Both the position numbers and the translations under genes were made by a program. A stretch of 64,000 bases of DNA from Pseudomonas abieticivorans (GTDB lineage Bacteria > Pseudomonadota > Gammaproteobacteria > Pseudomonadales > Pseudomonadaceae): positions 3,047,501 through 3,111,500 of the forward strand of contig NZ_CP094975.1 in assembly GCF_023509015.1 (NCBI RefSeq), written 5' to 3'. Below are positions 18,046 to 26,674 of the stretch, piece by piece. Each line of letters begins with the position of its first letter. Position 1 is the stretch's first letter. The notes beneath the pieces are model-generated. The model saw only the letters and a program-made list of their open reading frames with translations, had not been told where the DNA came from and made no database searches.

Positions 18046-18324
18046 CTACAGGGGGCTTTCGAGTAGCGCATCCACCAACCCCTTGGCCGCCTCGATCGAA
18101 TGCACGGTCGACCACACCAGCCCGCGCTGGCGAGTGGCGCTGTCGCACAGTTCGTAGGCCGAATCGTGGGCGCAACGCAGCAAGTGGGACACGTGCACCA
18201 AGGCGTCTTCCAGGCCGATGCCTTCGCGCACGATGAATAGCGGCAGGTTATCTGCGCCGCAGGTGCCGAAGGGCAGGGCGCTGGTGTGGTGCGTGGGTAA
18301 GGGGGGAGTGACGTCTTCGGTCAT
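18046..18324 (-). CDS. DUF3077 family small protein
   Basis: A 92-residue protein ending in the Pseudomonas-specific DUF3077-type domain: a short strand (LPLFIVREGIGLEDALVH), a helix with LLRCAHDSAYELCD, and a final helix (VHSIEAAKGLVDALL). It is cytosolic, with no known biochemical function. The ATG follows a good ribosome-binding site (ACAGGAG), and the gene is preceded by the structured element at 18366-18502, which probably controls it. A second small gene with the same kind of leader lies at 58926-59159. Confidence 0.82.
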   Translation of the reverse strand: MTEDVTPPLPTHHTSALPFGTCGADNLPLFIVREGIGLEDALVHVSHLLRCAHDSAYELCDSATRQRGLVWSTVHSIEAAKGLVDALLESPL

Positions 18325-18365
18325 GGTTCAACTCCTGTCAGTTAACGAGAGCTGCGGCCCGAAAA

Positions 18366-18502
18366 GGGTGGCAGCTGCGTGCAGGTTAGCGAACCGGACC
18401 GGTGCCGGCAGGCCCGAAGGCCTCCCACACGCAGCCGCCATAGCGCTTATTTTAATAAGCGACATGGTGCTGCGGTACAACCGGTGCGGGTCGCTAAACC
18501 CG
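18366..18502 (-). ncRNA. Structured RNA / leader element upstream of the DUF3077 gene (copy 1)
   Basis: Read on the minus strand, a 12-bp stem (18428-18439 with 18370-18381, one G-U pair) encloses two hairpins: AGGCCTTCGGGCCT (18423-18410) and a C/G-rich CCGG arm that runs into GGTTCGCTAACC (18395-18384). Upstream lies a separate hairpin, CGGG-loop-CCCG at 18502-18487, whose loop carries TTAGCGA, exactly complementary to TCGCTAA in the core. A short A/T hairpin (GCTTATTAAAATAAGC) lies between them. The same architecture with compensating changes occurs at 59211-59364. The layout resembles phage C4-type antisense RNA, but that identity is only a hypothesis. Confidence 0.6.
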
Positions 18503-18598
18503 GACGTCTATGAGACGACGTTGCGCAGGGTATCGCGACGGATATGCACAAGGATGTAGGACGTTTCCCAAATTACACACAATCCCTGTTGGCCACTC

Positions 18599-19133
18599 TG
18601 TGGATAAGTTGTTCGCGCAATGCCACACGCCCCGCCGGCTGCGCCCTGTAGCCGGTTGTACGAAAATTAGCCAAGCTAACTGACGGTTTTTACTGGGTTT
18701 TCGCTGTGCATAAGATAAAACGCTGCTGCCGGGTTGCCCACAATTCGCGTGGGTTGCCCTGTGGATAATCTGTTCGCTTATGGCTGTAAGCCTTACTGTG
18801 TAAGGGCTCGACACTATTGGTCGTTATTTGATCAATTGGCACTTTCTTCAGCCACAAAACCTATGGAAGCCTTTTAAATCGTGAGCTTCAGCGGTTTTCC
18901 ACAACCCCGGCTTGGGTTATCCAAAGTTGCACACAAAGTCTGTTGGCGCTTCTGTGGATAAGGTGTTTGCGTACATCTACAGGCCACGAAATACGTGGCT
19001 TACAGAGTATTGATCAAAAATTGATCAGTGCAGTCATAAAATTGGCTTTTGGGATAAGTCACGGTTTTTCTTCGATTTCTCCACAGCTGCAAAGGGAGTT
19101 GCCCACAATTGCTGTGGGTGGGCCTGTGGATAA
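18599..19133. promoter_or_regulatory. Gene-free region with five consensus DnaA boxes
   Basis: About 700 bases (18505-19216) hold no convincing gene but carry exact DnaA boxes, all in one orientation: TGTGGATAA at 18599, 18760, 18953 and 19125, plus TGTGCATAA at 18705. Three of the boxes are preceded by TTGCxCACAA-type and TGTxGG sequences, giving a degenerate repeat unit of roughly 160-190 bases. Three more exact boxes lie at 14767, 15026 and 15960 in the ETF genes. A DnaA-binding or titration role is inferred; the clustering is seen directly. Confidence 0.6.
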
Positions 19134-19216
19134 GTTGTTGATGTAGGGCGCGTGGCCCACGTAGCGGGGTGTTTGAGCGGGTTGGTTGTTTTTTAGGCAG
19201 TTGTATCGGGGTGGGG

Positions 19217-19268
19217 CTTTCGCGGATAAAGTCCGCTCCTACAAGGGGGAGCGGGGTATCCGCGAAAG
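19217..19268. repeat. REP pair downstream of gbcA
   Basis: A REP copy at 19217-19242 has one extra G in its core (GGATAAAGTCC) and is followed by a shorter inverted partner ending TATCCGCGAAAG at 19268. It lies just past the gbcA stop, where it could form a terminal hairpin on the gbcA transcript. Confidence 0.8.
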
Positions 19269-19275
19269 CGTGGGG

Positions 19276-20571
19276 TTATTCGTGTACGGCTACGCCCTTC
19301 AGGTAGGCGGCAGGCTCTGCCCCCAGGTTGCTCAGCAGGCGCTCGCTGTACCAGTCGATGAAGTTCACTACGCCAAACTCATAGGTCTTGGAGTACGGCC
19401 CAGGCTGATAGGCAGTGGAGTTGATGCCACGCTGGTTTTCCTCGGCCAGGCGGCGGTCCTGGTCGTTGGTGGCGTCCCACACCTGGCGCATGCGCTCCAC
19501 GTCGTAGTCCACGCCTTCGACGGCGTCCTTGTGCACCAGCCATTTGGTGGTGACCATGGTTTCCTGGGCGCTGATCGGCCACACGGTGAACACGATGATG
19601 TGATCGCCCATGCAGTGGTTCCAGGAGTGCGGCAGGTGCAGGATGCGCATCGAGCCCAGGTCGGGGTTCTGGATGCGGCCCATCAGTTTTTTGCAGCCGA
19701 CCTTGCCGTCCAGGGTCATGGACACGGTGCCTTTGAGCAGCGGCATGCGCACGATGCGGTTGCGCAGGCCGTGGCTGGCGTGGGCGTAAGGGATTTTCTC
19801 GGCTTCCCAGGCGGCGGCGGAGGCGGCCACGTGGTCCTTGAATGCCTGGTCGGCGCGCGGGTCGGTGACGTCGTCCCATTCCAGCAGGGTTTTCAACAGT
19901 TCCGGGTGCGAGCCACCGCAGTGGTAGCACTCGCGGTTGTTTTCCAGCACCAGCTTCCAGTTGGCTTTTTCCATCAAGGTGGTTTGCACCGCCACCTTGG
20001 TGTTTTCCATGTCGTACGGTTCCATGTAATGGGTGAGCGTGGCCAGGAAGTTATCAATGGCCGGCGGGTTCTCGGCCAGGCTGATGAAGATGTAGCCACC
20101 GGCCGTTTTCACGTTCACCGGTTTGAGGCCGTACTGCTTCATGTCGAAGTCGGCGCCCATCTCGGTGCCGGCGAACAACAGGCGGCCGTCCAGCTCGTAG
20201 GTCCACTGGTGGTAATGGCACACCAGCTTGGCGACCTTGCCCTTTTCGCTGGTGCACAGGCGCGAACCGCGGTGGCGGCACACGTTGTGGAAGGCGTGCA
20301 CCACGCCGTCCACGCCACGCACCACGATGATCGGGTTCTTGCCGATCTGCAGGGTGATGAAGTTGCCTTTGGCCGGGATCTCGGCGGTCATGCCGGCGAT
20401 CAGCCATTCTTTCAGGAAGATCTCTTGCATGTCGATTTCGAACAACCGCTCGTCGCTGTAGAACGGCTGCGGCAGCGAGAAGGTACGCTCGCGGTTCTGC
20501 AGCATTTGTGCGGTGGCCTTGCGTGCGGGTTCCAGTGGGTCGCCCAGGCTTAGAGTTGCAGTGACGTCCAT
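19276..20571 (-). CDS. gbcA: Glycine betaine demethylase, Rieske oxygenase subunit GbcA
   Basis: A 431-residue Rieske non-heme iron oxygenase that removes one methyl group from glycine betaine as formaldehyde, yielding dimethylglycine. Rieske ligands are Cys98, His100, Cys118 and His121 (CRHRGSRLC ... CHYHQW). The catalytic domain has NRECYHCGGSHPE, which supplies mononuclear-iron ligands. I place the start at 20571 (MDVTATLSLGDP), the conserved N-terminus of GbcA proteins; upstream ATGs in frame lack support. It is divergent from gbcB, its reductase. GbdR, encoded outside the window, is the known activator in P. aeruginosa. Confidence 0.95.
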   Translation of the reverse strand: MDVTATLSLGDPLEPARKATAQMLQNRERTFSLPQPFYSDERLFEIDMQEIFLKEWLIAGMTAEIPAKGNFITLQIGKNPIIVVRGVDGVVHAFHNVCRHRGSRLCTSEKGKVAKLVCHYHQWTYELDGRLLFAGTEMGADFDMKQYGLKPVNVKTAGGYIFISLAENPPAIDNFLATLTHYMEPYDMENTKVAVQTTLMEKANWKLVLENNRECYHCGGSHPELLKTLLEWDDVTDPRADQAFKDHVAASAAAWEAEKIPYAHASHGLRNRIVRMPLLKGTVSMTLDGKVGCKKLMGRIQNPDLGSMRILHLPHSWNHCMGDHIIVFTVWPISAQETMVTTKWLVHKDAVEGVDYDVERMRQVWDATNDQDRRLAEENQRGINSTAYQPGPYSKTYEFGVVNFIDWYSERLLSNLGAEPAAYLKGVAVHE

Positions 20572-20854
20572 CGTGTGTGTCCTCATGGCCATCTGTGTGG
20601 CCGCGAAAAGTGGCTGATACGGTTTGCAGCGCAAGGCTCGTTGAAGCGGGTGTATTTGCGATGGAGTGTGTGCCTGGGCGCGTCGCGAACCTTATCCATG
20701 GGCGACATGGCCAATTCCGTTCCCGACGCGCCAGCCCTTACCCTATGGGGCTGGTCGCCATAAGCATGTGAATGTCGCAGATAGGAAAGTGACTGCCGTT
20801 GCGCCCACGCAGAATCCTTCTCCATGAGGCCGACAGTCGGCCGTGGAGATAAGC
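20572..20854. promoter_or_regulatory. Divergent gbcA/gbcB control region
   Basis: A 283-base intergenic region between the two start codons contains no plausible gene. An inverted repeat, CCGACAGTCGG at 20830-20840, sits about 15 bases upstream of the gbcB start. Activation of both genes by GbdR in response to betaine and dimethylglycine is expected from P. aeruginosa; I cannot identify the binding site with certainty. Confidence 0.45.
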
Positions 20855-21955
20855 ATGTCCAACAGCTTCCTGAGCCCCGTCAACACCCAGACCTGGGCCA
20901 ACGGCCGGCACATCGTCCGTTGCGTCAAGGTAATCCAGGAAACCTGGGACGTGCGCACCTTCTGTTTCATGGCCGACCAGCCGATTTTGTTCTTTTTCAA
21001 GCCCGGGCAGTTCGTGACCCTGGAGCTGGAAATCGAAGGCGAGCCGGTGATGCGCTCCTATACCATCTCAAGCTCGCCGTCGGTGCCCTACAGCTTTTCG
21101 ATCACCATCAAGCGCGTGCCGGGCGGGCGGGTTTCCAACTGGCTGCACGACACCTTGCACGAGGGCCAGGAGCTAGCGGTGCATGGCCCGGTCGGGCTGT
21201 TCAACGCCATCGACGCGCCGGCGCCCAAGGTGCTGTACCTCAGCGGCGGTGTGGGTATTACCCCGGTGATGTCGATGGCGCGTTGGTTCTACGATACCAA
21301 CGCCAACGTCGACATGGTGTTCGTGCACAGCGCCCGTTCGCCCAAGGACATCATCTACCACCGCGAACTTGAGCACATGGCCTCGCGGATCGACAACTTC
21401 AGCCTGCACCTGATTTGCGAAAAACACGGCCTGGGCGAGCCCTGGGCCGGCTATCGCGGTTACCTTAACCACAAGCTGCTGGACCTGATCGCCCCGGACT
21501 TCATGGAGCGTGAAGTATTCTGCTGCGGCCCCACGCCCTACATGAATGCGGTCAAGCGCTTGCTGGAAGCCAATGGCTTCGACATGTCGCGCTACCATGA
21601 AGAGTCGTTTGGCGCGACGCCACCCGAAGTGCGCGCCGACGCCGTGGAACAGGCTGCGGAAGCGGCCGATGCGCCGGAAGTGGATTCGGCCGACCTGCAT
21701 CAAGTGGAGTTCACCGCTGCGGGCAAGAGCATCCGCGTGGCCCCGGGCGAAACCGTGCACGCGGCAGCCGCCAAGCTTGGCCTGATGATCCCCAAGGCCT
21801 GCGGCATGGGTATCTGTGGTACTTGCAAGGTGCTGAAGTTGGGTGGGGAAGTCGAGATGGAGCACAACGGCGGGATCACCGACGACGACGTGGCGGAGGG
21901 TTACATCCTGTCGTGCTGCAGCGTGCCGAAAGGCGATGTGCGGATCGAGTTTTAG
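20855..21955 (+). CDS. gbcB: Glycine betaine demethylase, ferredoxin reductase subunit GbcB
   Basis: A 366-residue reductase feeding electrons from NAD(P)H to GbcA. An FAD domain (MRSYTISSSPSV near residue 67) and an NAD-binding domain (YLSGGVGITPVMSM) are followed by a C-terminal plant-type [2Fe-2S] domain with Cys316-x4-Cys321-x2-Cys324 and a fourth cysteine near 352 (ILSCCS). The ATG at 20855 is preceded by GTGGAG; a GTG at 20843 would remove that ribosome-binding site from the leader. It is divergent from gbcA, as in P. aeruginosa. Confidence 0.94.
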   Translation: MSNSFLSPVNTQTWANGRHIVRCVKVIQETWDVRTFCFMADQPILFFFKPGQFVTLELEIEGEPVMRSYTISSSPSVPYSFSITIKRVPGGRVSNWLHDTLHEGQELAVHGPVGLFNAIDAPAPKVLYLSGGVGITPVMSMARWFYDTNANVDMVFVHSARSPKDIIYHRELEHMASRIDNFSLHLICEKHGLGEPWAGYRGYLNHKLLDLIAPDFMEREVFCCGPTPYMNAVKRLLEANGFDMSRYHEESFGATPPEVRADAVEQAAEAADAPEVDSADLHQVEFTAAGKSIRVAPGETVHAAAAKLGLMIPKACGMGICGTCKVLKLGGEVEMEHNGGITDDDVAEGYILSCCSVPKGDVRIEF

Positions 21956-21968
21956 ACCCAGGCGCCTG

Positions 21969-22027
21969 CTTCGCGGATGAATCCGCTCCTACGGCAGCCG
22001 TGTAGGAGCGGATTTATCCGCGAAAAG
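21969..22027. repeat. REPIN between gbcB and a chemoreceptor gene
   Basis: Two REP copies face each other (21969-21992 and 22002-22027) with a 9-base spacer, between the convergent ends of gbcB and the methyl-accepting chemotaxis gene. The tight spacing makes a long hairpin that could serve both transcripts. Confidence 0.9.
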
Positions 22028-22038
22028 AGCACCTCAAA

Positions 22039-23664
22039 TCACAGGCTAAACCGCGAAACCATGCTGTTCAGGTCCACCGCCAAACGCGACAACTCGGCGC
22101 TGGCCGCAGTGGTCTGGGTGGCCCCAGCCGCCGATTGCACTGACAAATCACGGATGTTCACCAGGTTGCGGTCCACTTCGCGGGCCACCTGGGCCTGCTC
22201 TTCGGCGGCGCTGGCAATCACCAGGTTACGTTCGTTGATCTGCACGATGGCGCCGTTGATGGTATCCAGTGCCAGGCCCGCGCCTTTGGCGATGTTCAGG
22301 GTCGACTCGGCGCGTTCGGTGCTGTTGCGCATGGAATTCACCGCCTGTTCGGTACCGCCCTGGATGCTGCCGATCATCCGCTCGATTTCCGAGGTGGACT
22401 GCTGGGTGCGATGTGCCAAGGCACGTACTTCATCGGCCACCACGGCAAAACCACGGCCGGCTTCACCGGCGCGCGCAGCTTCGATAGCGGCGTTCAGGGC
22501 CAGCAGGTTGGTCTGGTCGGCCAAGCCGCGAATCACGTCCAGCACCTTGCCGATGTCACGGGACTCTTCGGCCAGGTTGCCGATCAGGTCGGCGGTGCTT
22601 TGCACGTCGCTGCTCATGCGCTCGATGGCGCCCACGGTTTCCTGCACCAGGTCACGGCCGTCGCTGGCCGAGCTGGTGGCGTCCTTGGACGCTTCGGAAG
22701 TGCTGACGGCGTTGCGCGCCACTTCTTCCACGGCGCTGGTCATTTCGTTGACGGCAGTCGCCGCCTGTTCGATCTCGTGATTCTGTTGGGTCAGGCCGCG
22801 CGCGCTTTCGTCGGTAACGCTGTTGAGCTCTTCGGCGGCCGACGCCAGTTGGGTAGCGGAGCCCGAGATGCGCTGCAGGGTGTCGCGCAATTTGTTTTGC
22901 ATCTTCTCCATGGCGCTTAGCAGGCGTGCGGCCTCATCGTTACCATCGATATGGATGGTGCGGGTCAGGTTGCCTTCGGCAATTTCCTCGGCAGCGGCCA
23001 GCGCCCGATCGATCGGCTGCACAATGCTGCGGGTCAGCAGCCAGGCAAAAACGAAGGTCAGCATGCTGGCGATGATCAGCAGGATCACCACCAAGGTGAA
23101 GGCGGTGGAGTACTGGTTGGCCGCGACCTTGTTGGCGTCGGCCGTTTGCCGGGTGTTGATCTCGACCAGCTTGTCCAGCGAGGCGGTCAGTTGGTCGGAG
23201 TTGGCTTGCAGCTCATGGGTCACCAAGGCGGTCAGTTCGACTACTTTGCCGGCATCGTTCAGCGAACGCATGCGCGCTTCGAGGTCCCGATACTCGCCGA
23301 TCAGGCGTTGGAAATCCTGATAGGCCCGTTGTTCCTCATCACCACTGATCAGCTTGGCGTAGGTCGCCTGGGCACTGGCCAGTTGCTGGTTACGTTGGGT
23401 CAAGGTGCTATTGATCTGTTGCTGGATGGCCGGCTCACGGGTGGTCAGCATGCGGAAGGCTTGCACACGCAGGCGCAGGCTCAACTGGCGTATGTCGTCG
23501 AGGTTAGTGATGCTGGGCATGGTGTTGGTTTCGATGTTCACGCCCGCGCTGCGGATGTTGCCCATCTGCACCAGCGAGAAAACGCCGAGCACAATCATCA
23601 GGGTGCCGATAAAGGCAAAGCCGAGCAGCGCTCGGGGCGCGATATTCATACTTCTAAGGGACAT
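22039..23664 (-). CDS. Methyl-accepting chemotaxis protein with four-helix-bundle sensor
   Basis: A 541-residue chemoreceptor. The N-terminal transmembrane helix (residues ~10-33) is followed by a periplasmic four-helix-bundle-type domain (~35-190) and a second helix ([19 protein letters not shown], ~190-210). A HAMP domain follows, then a cytoplasmic signalling domain with the hairpin tip [22 protein letters not shown] and [14 protein letters not shown]. It should bind a small ligand directly and control CheA. The ligand is unknown; its position next to gbcB suggests, but does not show, a link to quaternary amines. The alternative start MNIAPR lies five codons in. Confidence 0.9.
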   Translation of the reverse strand: MSLRSMNIAPRALLGFAFIGTLMIVLGVFSLVQMGNIRSAGVNIETNTMPSITNLDDIRQLSLRLRVQAFRMLTTREPAIQQQINSTLTQRNQQLASAQATYAKLISGDEEQRAYQDFQRLIGEYRDLEARMRSLNDAGKVVELTALVTHELQANSDQLTASLDKLVEINTRQTADANKVAANQYSTAFTLVVILLIIASMLTFVFAWLLTRSIVQPIDRALAAAEEIAEGNLTRTIHIDGNDEAARLLSAMEKMQNKLRDTLQRISGSATQLASAAEELNSVTDESARGLTQQNHEIEQAATAVNEMTSAVEEVARNAVSTSEASKDATSSASDGRDLVQETVGAIERMSSDVQSTADLIGNLAEESRDIGKVLDVIRGLADQTNLLALNAAIEAARAGEAGRGFAVVADEVRALAHRTQQSTSEIERMIGSIQGGTEQAVNSMRNSTERAESTLNIAKGAGLALDTINGAIVQINERNLVIASAAEEQAQVAREVDRNLVNIRDLSVQSAAGATQTTAASAELSRLAVDLNSMVSRFSL

Positions 23665-23938
23665 GGGTAGTTACCGGAGTGCGGGCGCGATCCGTGCGAC
23701 AACAAGGGGGGAATGGCACACCTATCGGTCATTTCAGCCAAGTCTTTAGGGACCAAATGTCGCACCGCGATGACCAAAGGCCAGAAGGGGGCGACGAAGG
23801 GGCGGAACCGATCCGCCAAATGGCAGTCCATGTGGGGCCGTGTGCAGATGAAATTAGCTGCGCAAATGCCGATAAACCCTGGCTTGCAAGGTGAGTTTTC
23901 TTTATCTTGTGCGCCCCTGAAATACTTGAGATTCGATC

Positions 23939-24169
23939 ATGTTGGAAGCATCCCTGAGTCAACTGGAACAACTGGTCAGCGACCTGGTGCAACAGAACCA
24001 GCAACTGGCTGAAACCAATACCCGTTTGAGCACTGAACTGGCCCAGGCCAAGGAAGAAAACGACGGCCTGCAACTGAGCCTGATGGAACAGGAAGAGAAG
24101 CAGGGCGCCACTACTGCCCGTATCCAAGCCCTGGTTGAACGCGCCAGCGCCGGTGCCGTCAGCGCATGA
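23939..24169 (+). CDS. ZapB-like small coiled-coil protein (TIGR02449 type)
   Basis: A 76-residue protein that is almost entirely coiled coil (LEQLVSDLVQQNQQLAETN with clear heptads, residues ~5-60), of the family annotated TIGR02449. It lies directly upstream of zapA, and its stop overlaps the zapA start by 4 bases (ATGA), indicating translational coupling. A cell-division or ZapA-accessory role is inferred from this partnership and from similarity to ZapB in size and coil content. It is preceded by an A/T-rich stretch near 23900-23915 that may hold its promoter. Confidence 0.78.
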   Translation: MLEASLSQLEQLVSDLVQQNQQLAETNTRLSTELAQAKEENDGLQLSLMEQEEKQGATTARIQALVERASAGAVSA

Positions 24170-24468
24170 GTACGGACAGGGAGGCGGTCAACGTCTTCTC
24201 CATCCTGGGCAACGAGTATTCGCTCAAGGCCCCGGTCGGTGAAGAGCAGGCCCTGCTTGATGCCGTCTCGATGCTGAAATCGACCTTGGCCGATATCAAA
24301 CGCAAGGCTCCCACGCTCATCGGCGACAAACTGCTGATCATGGCTGCGCTGACACTGTGTTCCCAACAGGTCGCCATGCAAAAAGAGCACAAAGAGGCAC
24401 TCAACCGTTATCAAGAGCAAGTCAACGCCACGGTTGATGTGATTTCCCGCACGATCAGCAAAACCTGA
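24166..24468 (+). CDS. zapA: ZapA family cell division protein
   Basis: A 100-residue ZapA-family protein: an N-terminal beta-rich head with the family motif VNVFSILGNEYSLKAP, then a long helix (LLIMAALTLCSQQVAMQKEHKE) that mediates tetramerisation. ZapA bundles FtsZ at the division ring. In pseudomonads the housekeeping zapA usually precedes the 6S RNA gene and a formyl-THF cyclo-ligase gene; neither follows here, so this could be a second paralogue. A hairpin just after the stop probably ends the two-gene unit. Confidence 0.82.
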   Translation: MSTDREAVNVFSILGNEYSLKAPVGEEQALLDAVSMLKSTLADIKRKAPTLIGDKLLIMAALTLCSQQVAMQKEHKEALNRYQEQVNATVDVISRTISKT

Positions 24469-24472
24469 TCGC

Positions 24473-24498
24473 AGGCCGTGCCCGCCGGGCATGGCCTT
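24473..24498 (+). terminator. Probable terminator after zapA
   Basis: A hairpin, AGGCCGTGCCC with GGGCATGGCCT around a GCC loop (one G-U pair), begins four bases after the zapA stop. The first T run comes about 20 bases later, so it is not a canonical intrinsic terminator, but stem strength and position favour an end-of-operon role. Confidence 0.5.
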
Positions 24499-24663
24499 AA
24501 ACACTTCCTGCAAATTTTTTGCCCATGGTCGGATACCGGCTCATGGGCGCTCGTGCGTGGCCGATAAGCTAGTTGCCAAAGATTGTGTTACTGGATGTAT
24601 ACAATCGGCACGGCTTGTGCAGTCTTTTACGGATACGCAGTGATGACAATTTGAGGAAACACC

Positions 24664-26598
24664 ATGCAGTTCTGGCGGCGCAGTATCCAGTGGCAATTGA
24701 TCTTGAGCATGGGCACGGCTTTGCTGGCCAGCATCCTCATCGTGGTCGGCATCTATACCGTAGTGGTCAACCGCCTGGCGCAAAGCTACCTGCTGGAAAC
24801 GGCGTTGCCCGCCAGCGTTGAGGCCATTCGTAACGATATCGAGCGCATCCTTGTGCAACCGCTCACGGCGGCCAAGGACATTGCCAGCAACACCATGGTG
24901 CGCCAGTGGCTGGCCGAGGGCGAAAACAGTGCCCAAGCGCCGCAGTTCGTGCAGTACCTGGAAGGGTTGCGCAGCGAGCACAAGGCGTTTACTGCACTGA
25001 TCGCCGGTGCCCAGAGCAACCACTATTACACCGAGAAGGGCCTGGACCGTACCCTGAGCCGCAGCAACCCCAAGGACAGCTGGTTCTATGATTTCCTGGA
25101 CAGCGGCAAACCGCGCACCCTGAACATCGATAACGACACCGCCACCGGCGCGTTAACGCTGTTTATCGACATGCGCGTGGAGCAGTCTGGCAAGACCTTG
25201 GGGATTGCCGGGCTGGGCCTGAGCATGAGCGAGCTGTCGGAGCTGATCCACAACTTCAGCTTTGGCGAGCGCGGCAAGGTTTACCTGGTGCGCACCGACG
25301 GCTTGATTCAGGTGCACCCGCAGGCAGACCTGAGCGGTAAGCGCCAGTTGGCCGAGCAAGTGGGTGCCGAGGCTGCCACCGCCTTGTTAGGCCAGAAAGG
25401 CCTGACCAGCAGCCGCTTCCAGCGTGACGGCGAAGATTTCCTGGCCTTGAGCCTGCCCCTGCGTGACCTGAACTGGACGCTGGTGGCCGAGGTGCCCGAG
25501 GCGCAGATCTATGCCCAGGCGCGCCACGCCATGTGGCTGACCAGCCTGATCGGCTTGGGCGTGGCCTTGGTTTGCCTGTTTCTGGTGGTGCTATTGGCCC
25601 GCGGTCTGGTCCGGCCGATTCGCCAGGTGACGGCGGCACTGGTGGCCATCGGCAGTGGCGGCGGCGACCTGACCCATCGCCTGGACGATTCCCGTGCTGA
25701 CGAACTGGGCGACCTGGCCCGTGGTTTCAACCGTTTCCTGGCCAGCCAGCGCGACATGATTCGTGAGGTGCTGGGCACCAGCGAGCGCTTGCGTACGGCG
25801 GTGGGGCAGGTGGCCAAGGTGGTGGACAACACCGCCGAGCGTGCCGGGCGCCAGCAGGAAATGACCGACATGGTGGCCACGGCCGTGCATGAGATGGGCC
25901 TGACCGTGCAGGAAATCGCCCAGAACGCTGGCAACGCTGCGGTGGCCTCGCAAACCGCACGGGAAGAGGCGGTGCAGGCGGGGCAGGTGGTGGGCCAGTC
26001 GATCAAGCATATCGAGAGCATGTCCAACGAGATTGGCATGGCCTCGGGCGCGGTGGGCGAATTGGCGCTGCAGGTTGCGTCCATCGACCAGGTGTTGGCA
26101 GTCATCCGCAGTATTTCCGAACAGACCAATTTGCTGGCGTTGAACGCCGCCATCGAAGCGGCACGCGCCGGTGAAATGGGCCGTGGCTTTGCCGTGGTGG
26201 CTGACGAGGTGCGCACGCTGGCGCGCCGCACCCAGGTGTCTACCGACGAAATTCAGCAGATGATTGGCCGGCTCAAGCAGGGCGCTGACAATGCGGTGGC
26301 TTCGATGCAGACCGGCCAGGCGGCTACCGGTACGGGCGTACAGGCCAGCCAGAAGACCGGCGCTTCGCTGATGGCCATTACCGGGCAAGTCGAGCGTATC
26401 AGCGACATGAACCATCAGGTGGCCACGGCGACTGAAGAACAGTCGGCGGTAACCGAAGAGATCAACCGTAACGTGCAGGGCATTTCTGACTTGGCGCGGG
26501 CCACGGCCGGCGAAGTATGCGGTGGCCGCGAAGACTGCCAGACATTGCGTGGGCTGGCCGATGACCTGGCGCGGCAGATGGGTGGGTTTAAATTGTAG
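24664..26598 (+). CDS. mcpH: Chemoreceptor with large periplasmic sensor (McpH-like)
   Basis: A 644-residue methyl-accepting chemotaxis protein: transmembrane helix at ~12-34, a dCache-type ligand domain (~40-280, including [20 protein letters not shown] and [15 protein letters not shown]), a second helix (~288-310), HAMP with the long [11 protein letters not shown] segment, and a signalling domain with [19 protein letters not shown]. In P. putida the chemoreceptor at this position, just upstream of ltaE-glyA-sox, is McpH, which responds to purines; the symbol rests on that context and length, not on ligand residues. GAGGAAAC precedes the ATG. Confidence 0.75.
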   Translation: MQFWRRSIQWQLILSMGTALLASILIVVGIYTVVVNRLAQSYLLETALPASVEAIRNDIERILVQPLTAAKDIASNTMVRQWLAEGENSAQAPQFVQYLEGLRSEHKAFTALIAGAQSNHYYTEKGLDRTLSRSNPKDSWFYDFLDSGKPRTLNIDNDTATGALTLFIDMRVEQSGKTLGIAGLGLSMSELSELIHNFSFGERGKVYLVRTDGLIQVHPQADLSGKRQLAEQVGAEAATALLGQKGLTSSRFQRDGEDFLALSLPLRDLNWTLVAEVPEAQIYAQARHAMWLTSLIGLGVALVCLFLVVLLARGLVRPIRQVTAALVAIGSGGGDLTHRLDDSRADELGDLARGFNRFLASQRDMIREVLGTSERLRTAVGQVAKVVDNTAERAGRQQEMTDMVATAVHEMGLTVQEIAQNAGNAAVASQTAREEAVQAGQVVGQSIKHIESMSNEIGMASGAVGELALQVASIDQVLAVIRSISEQTNLLALNAAIEAARAGEMGRGFAVVADEVRTLARRTQVSTDEIQQMIGRLKQGADNAVASMQTGQAATGTGVQASQKTGASLMAITGQVERISDMNHQVATATEEQSAVTEEINRNVQGISDLARATAGEVCGGREDCQTLRGLADDLARQMGGFKL

Positions 26599-26614
26599 TT
26601 TTCGCCTCGCCTGG

Positions 26615-26668
26615 TTCGCGGATAAATCTGCTCCTGCAAAGTTCGTAGGGGCGGGTTTATCCGCGCAG
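26615..26668. repeat. Diverged REPIN downstream of two convergent genes
   Basis: Two imperfect REP copies (26615-26637 with GATAAATCTGC, and 26645-26668 with GGGGCGGGTTTATCC) face each other between the chemoreceptor stop and the ltaE stop. Substitutions occur in both arms, so this is an older or decaying copy. Confidence 0.75.
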
Positions 26669-26674
26669 TGGCCC

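Noticed and set aside
24499..24663. 6S RNA expected downstream of zapA
   Set aside because: No long imperfect rod-like complementarity or 6S-like ends were visible; only one short hairpin is present.
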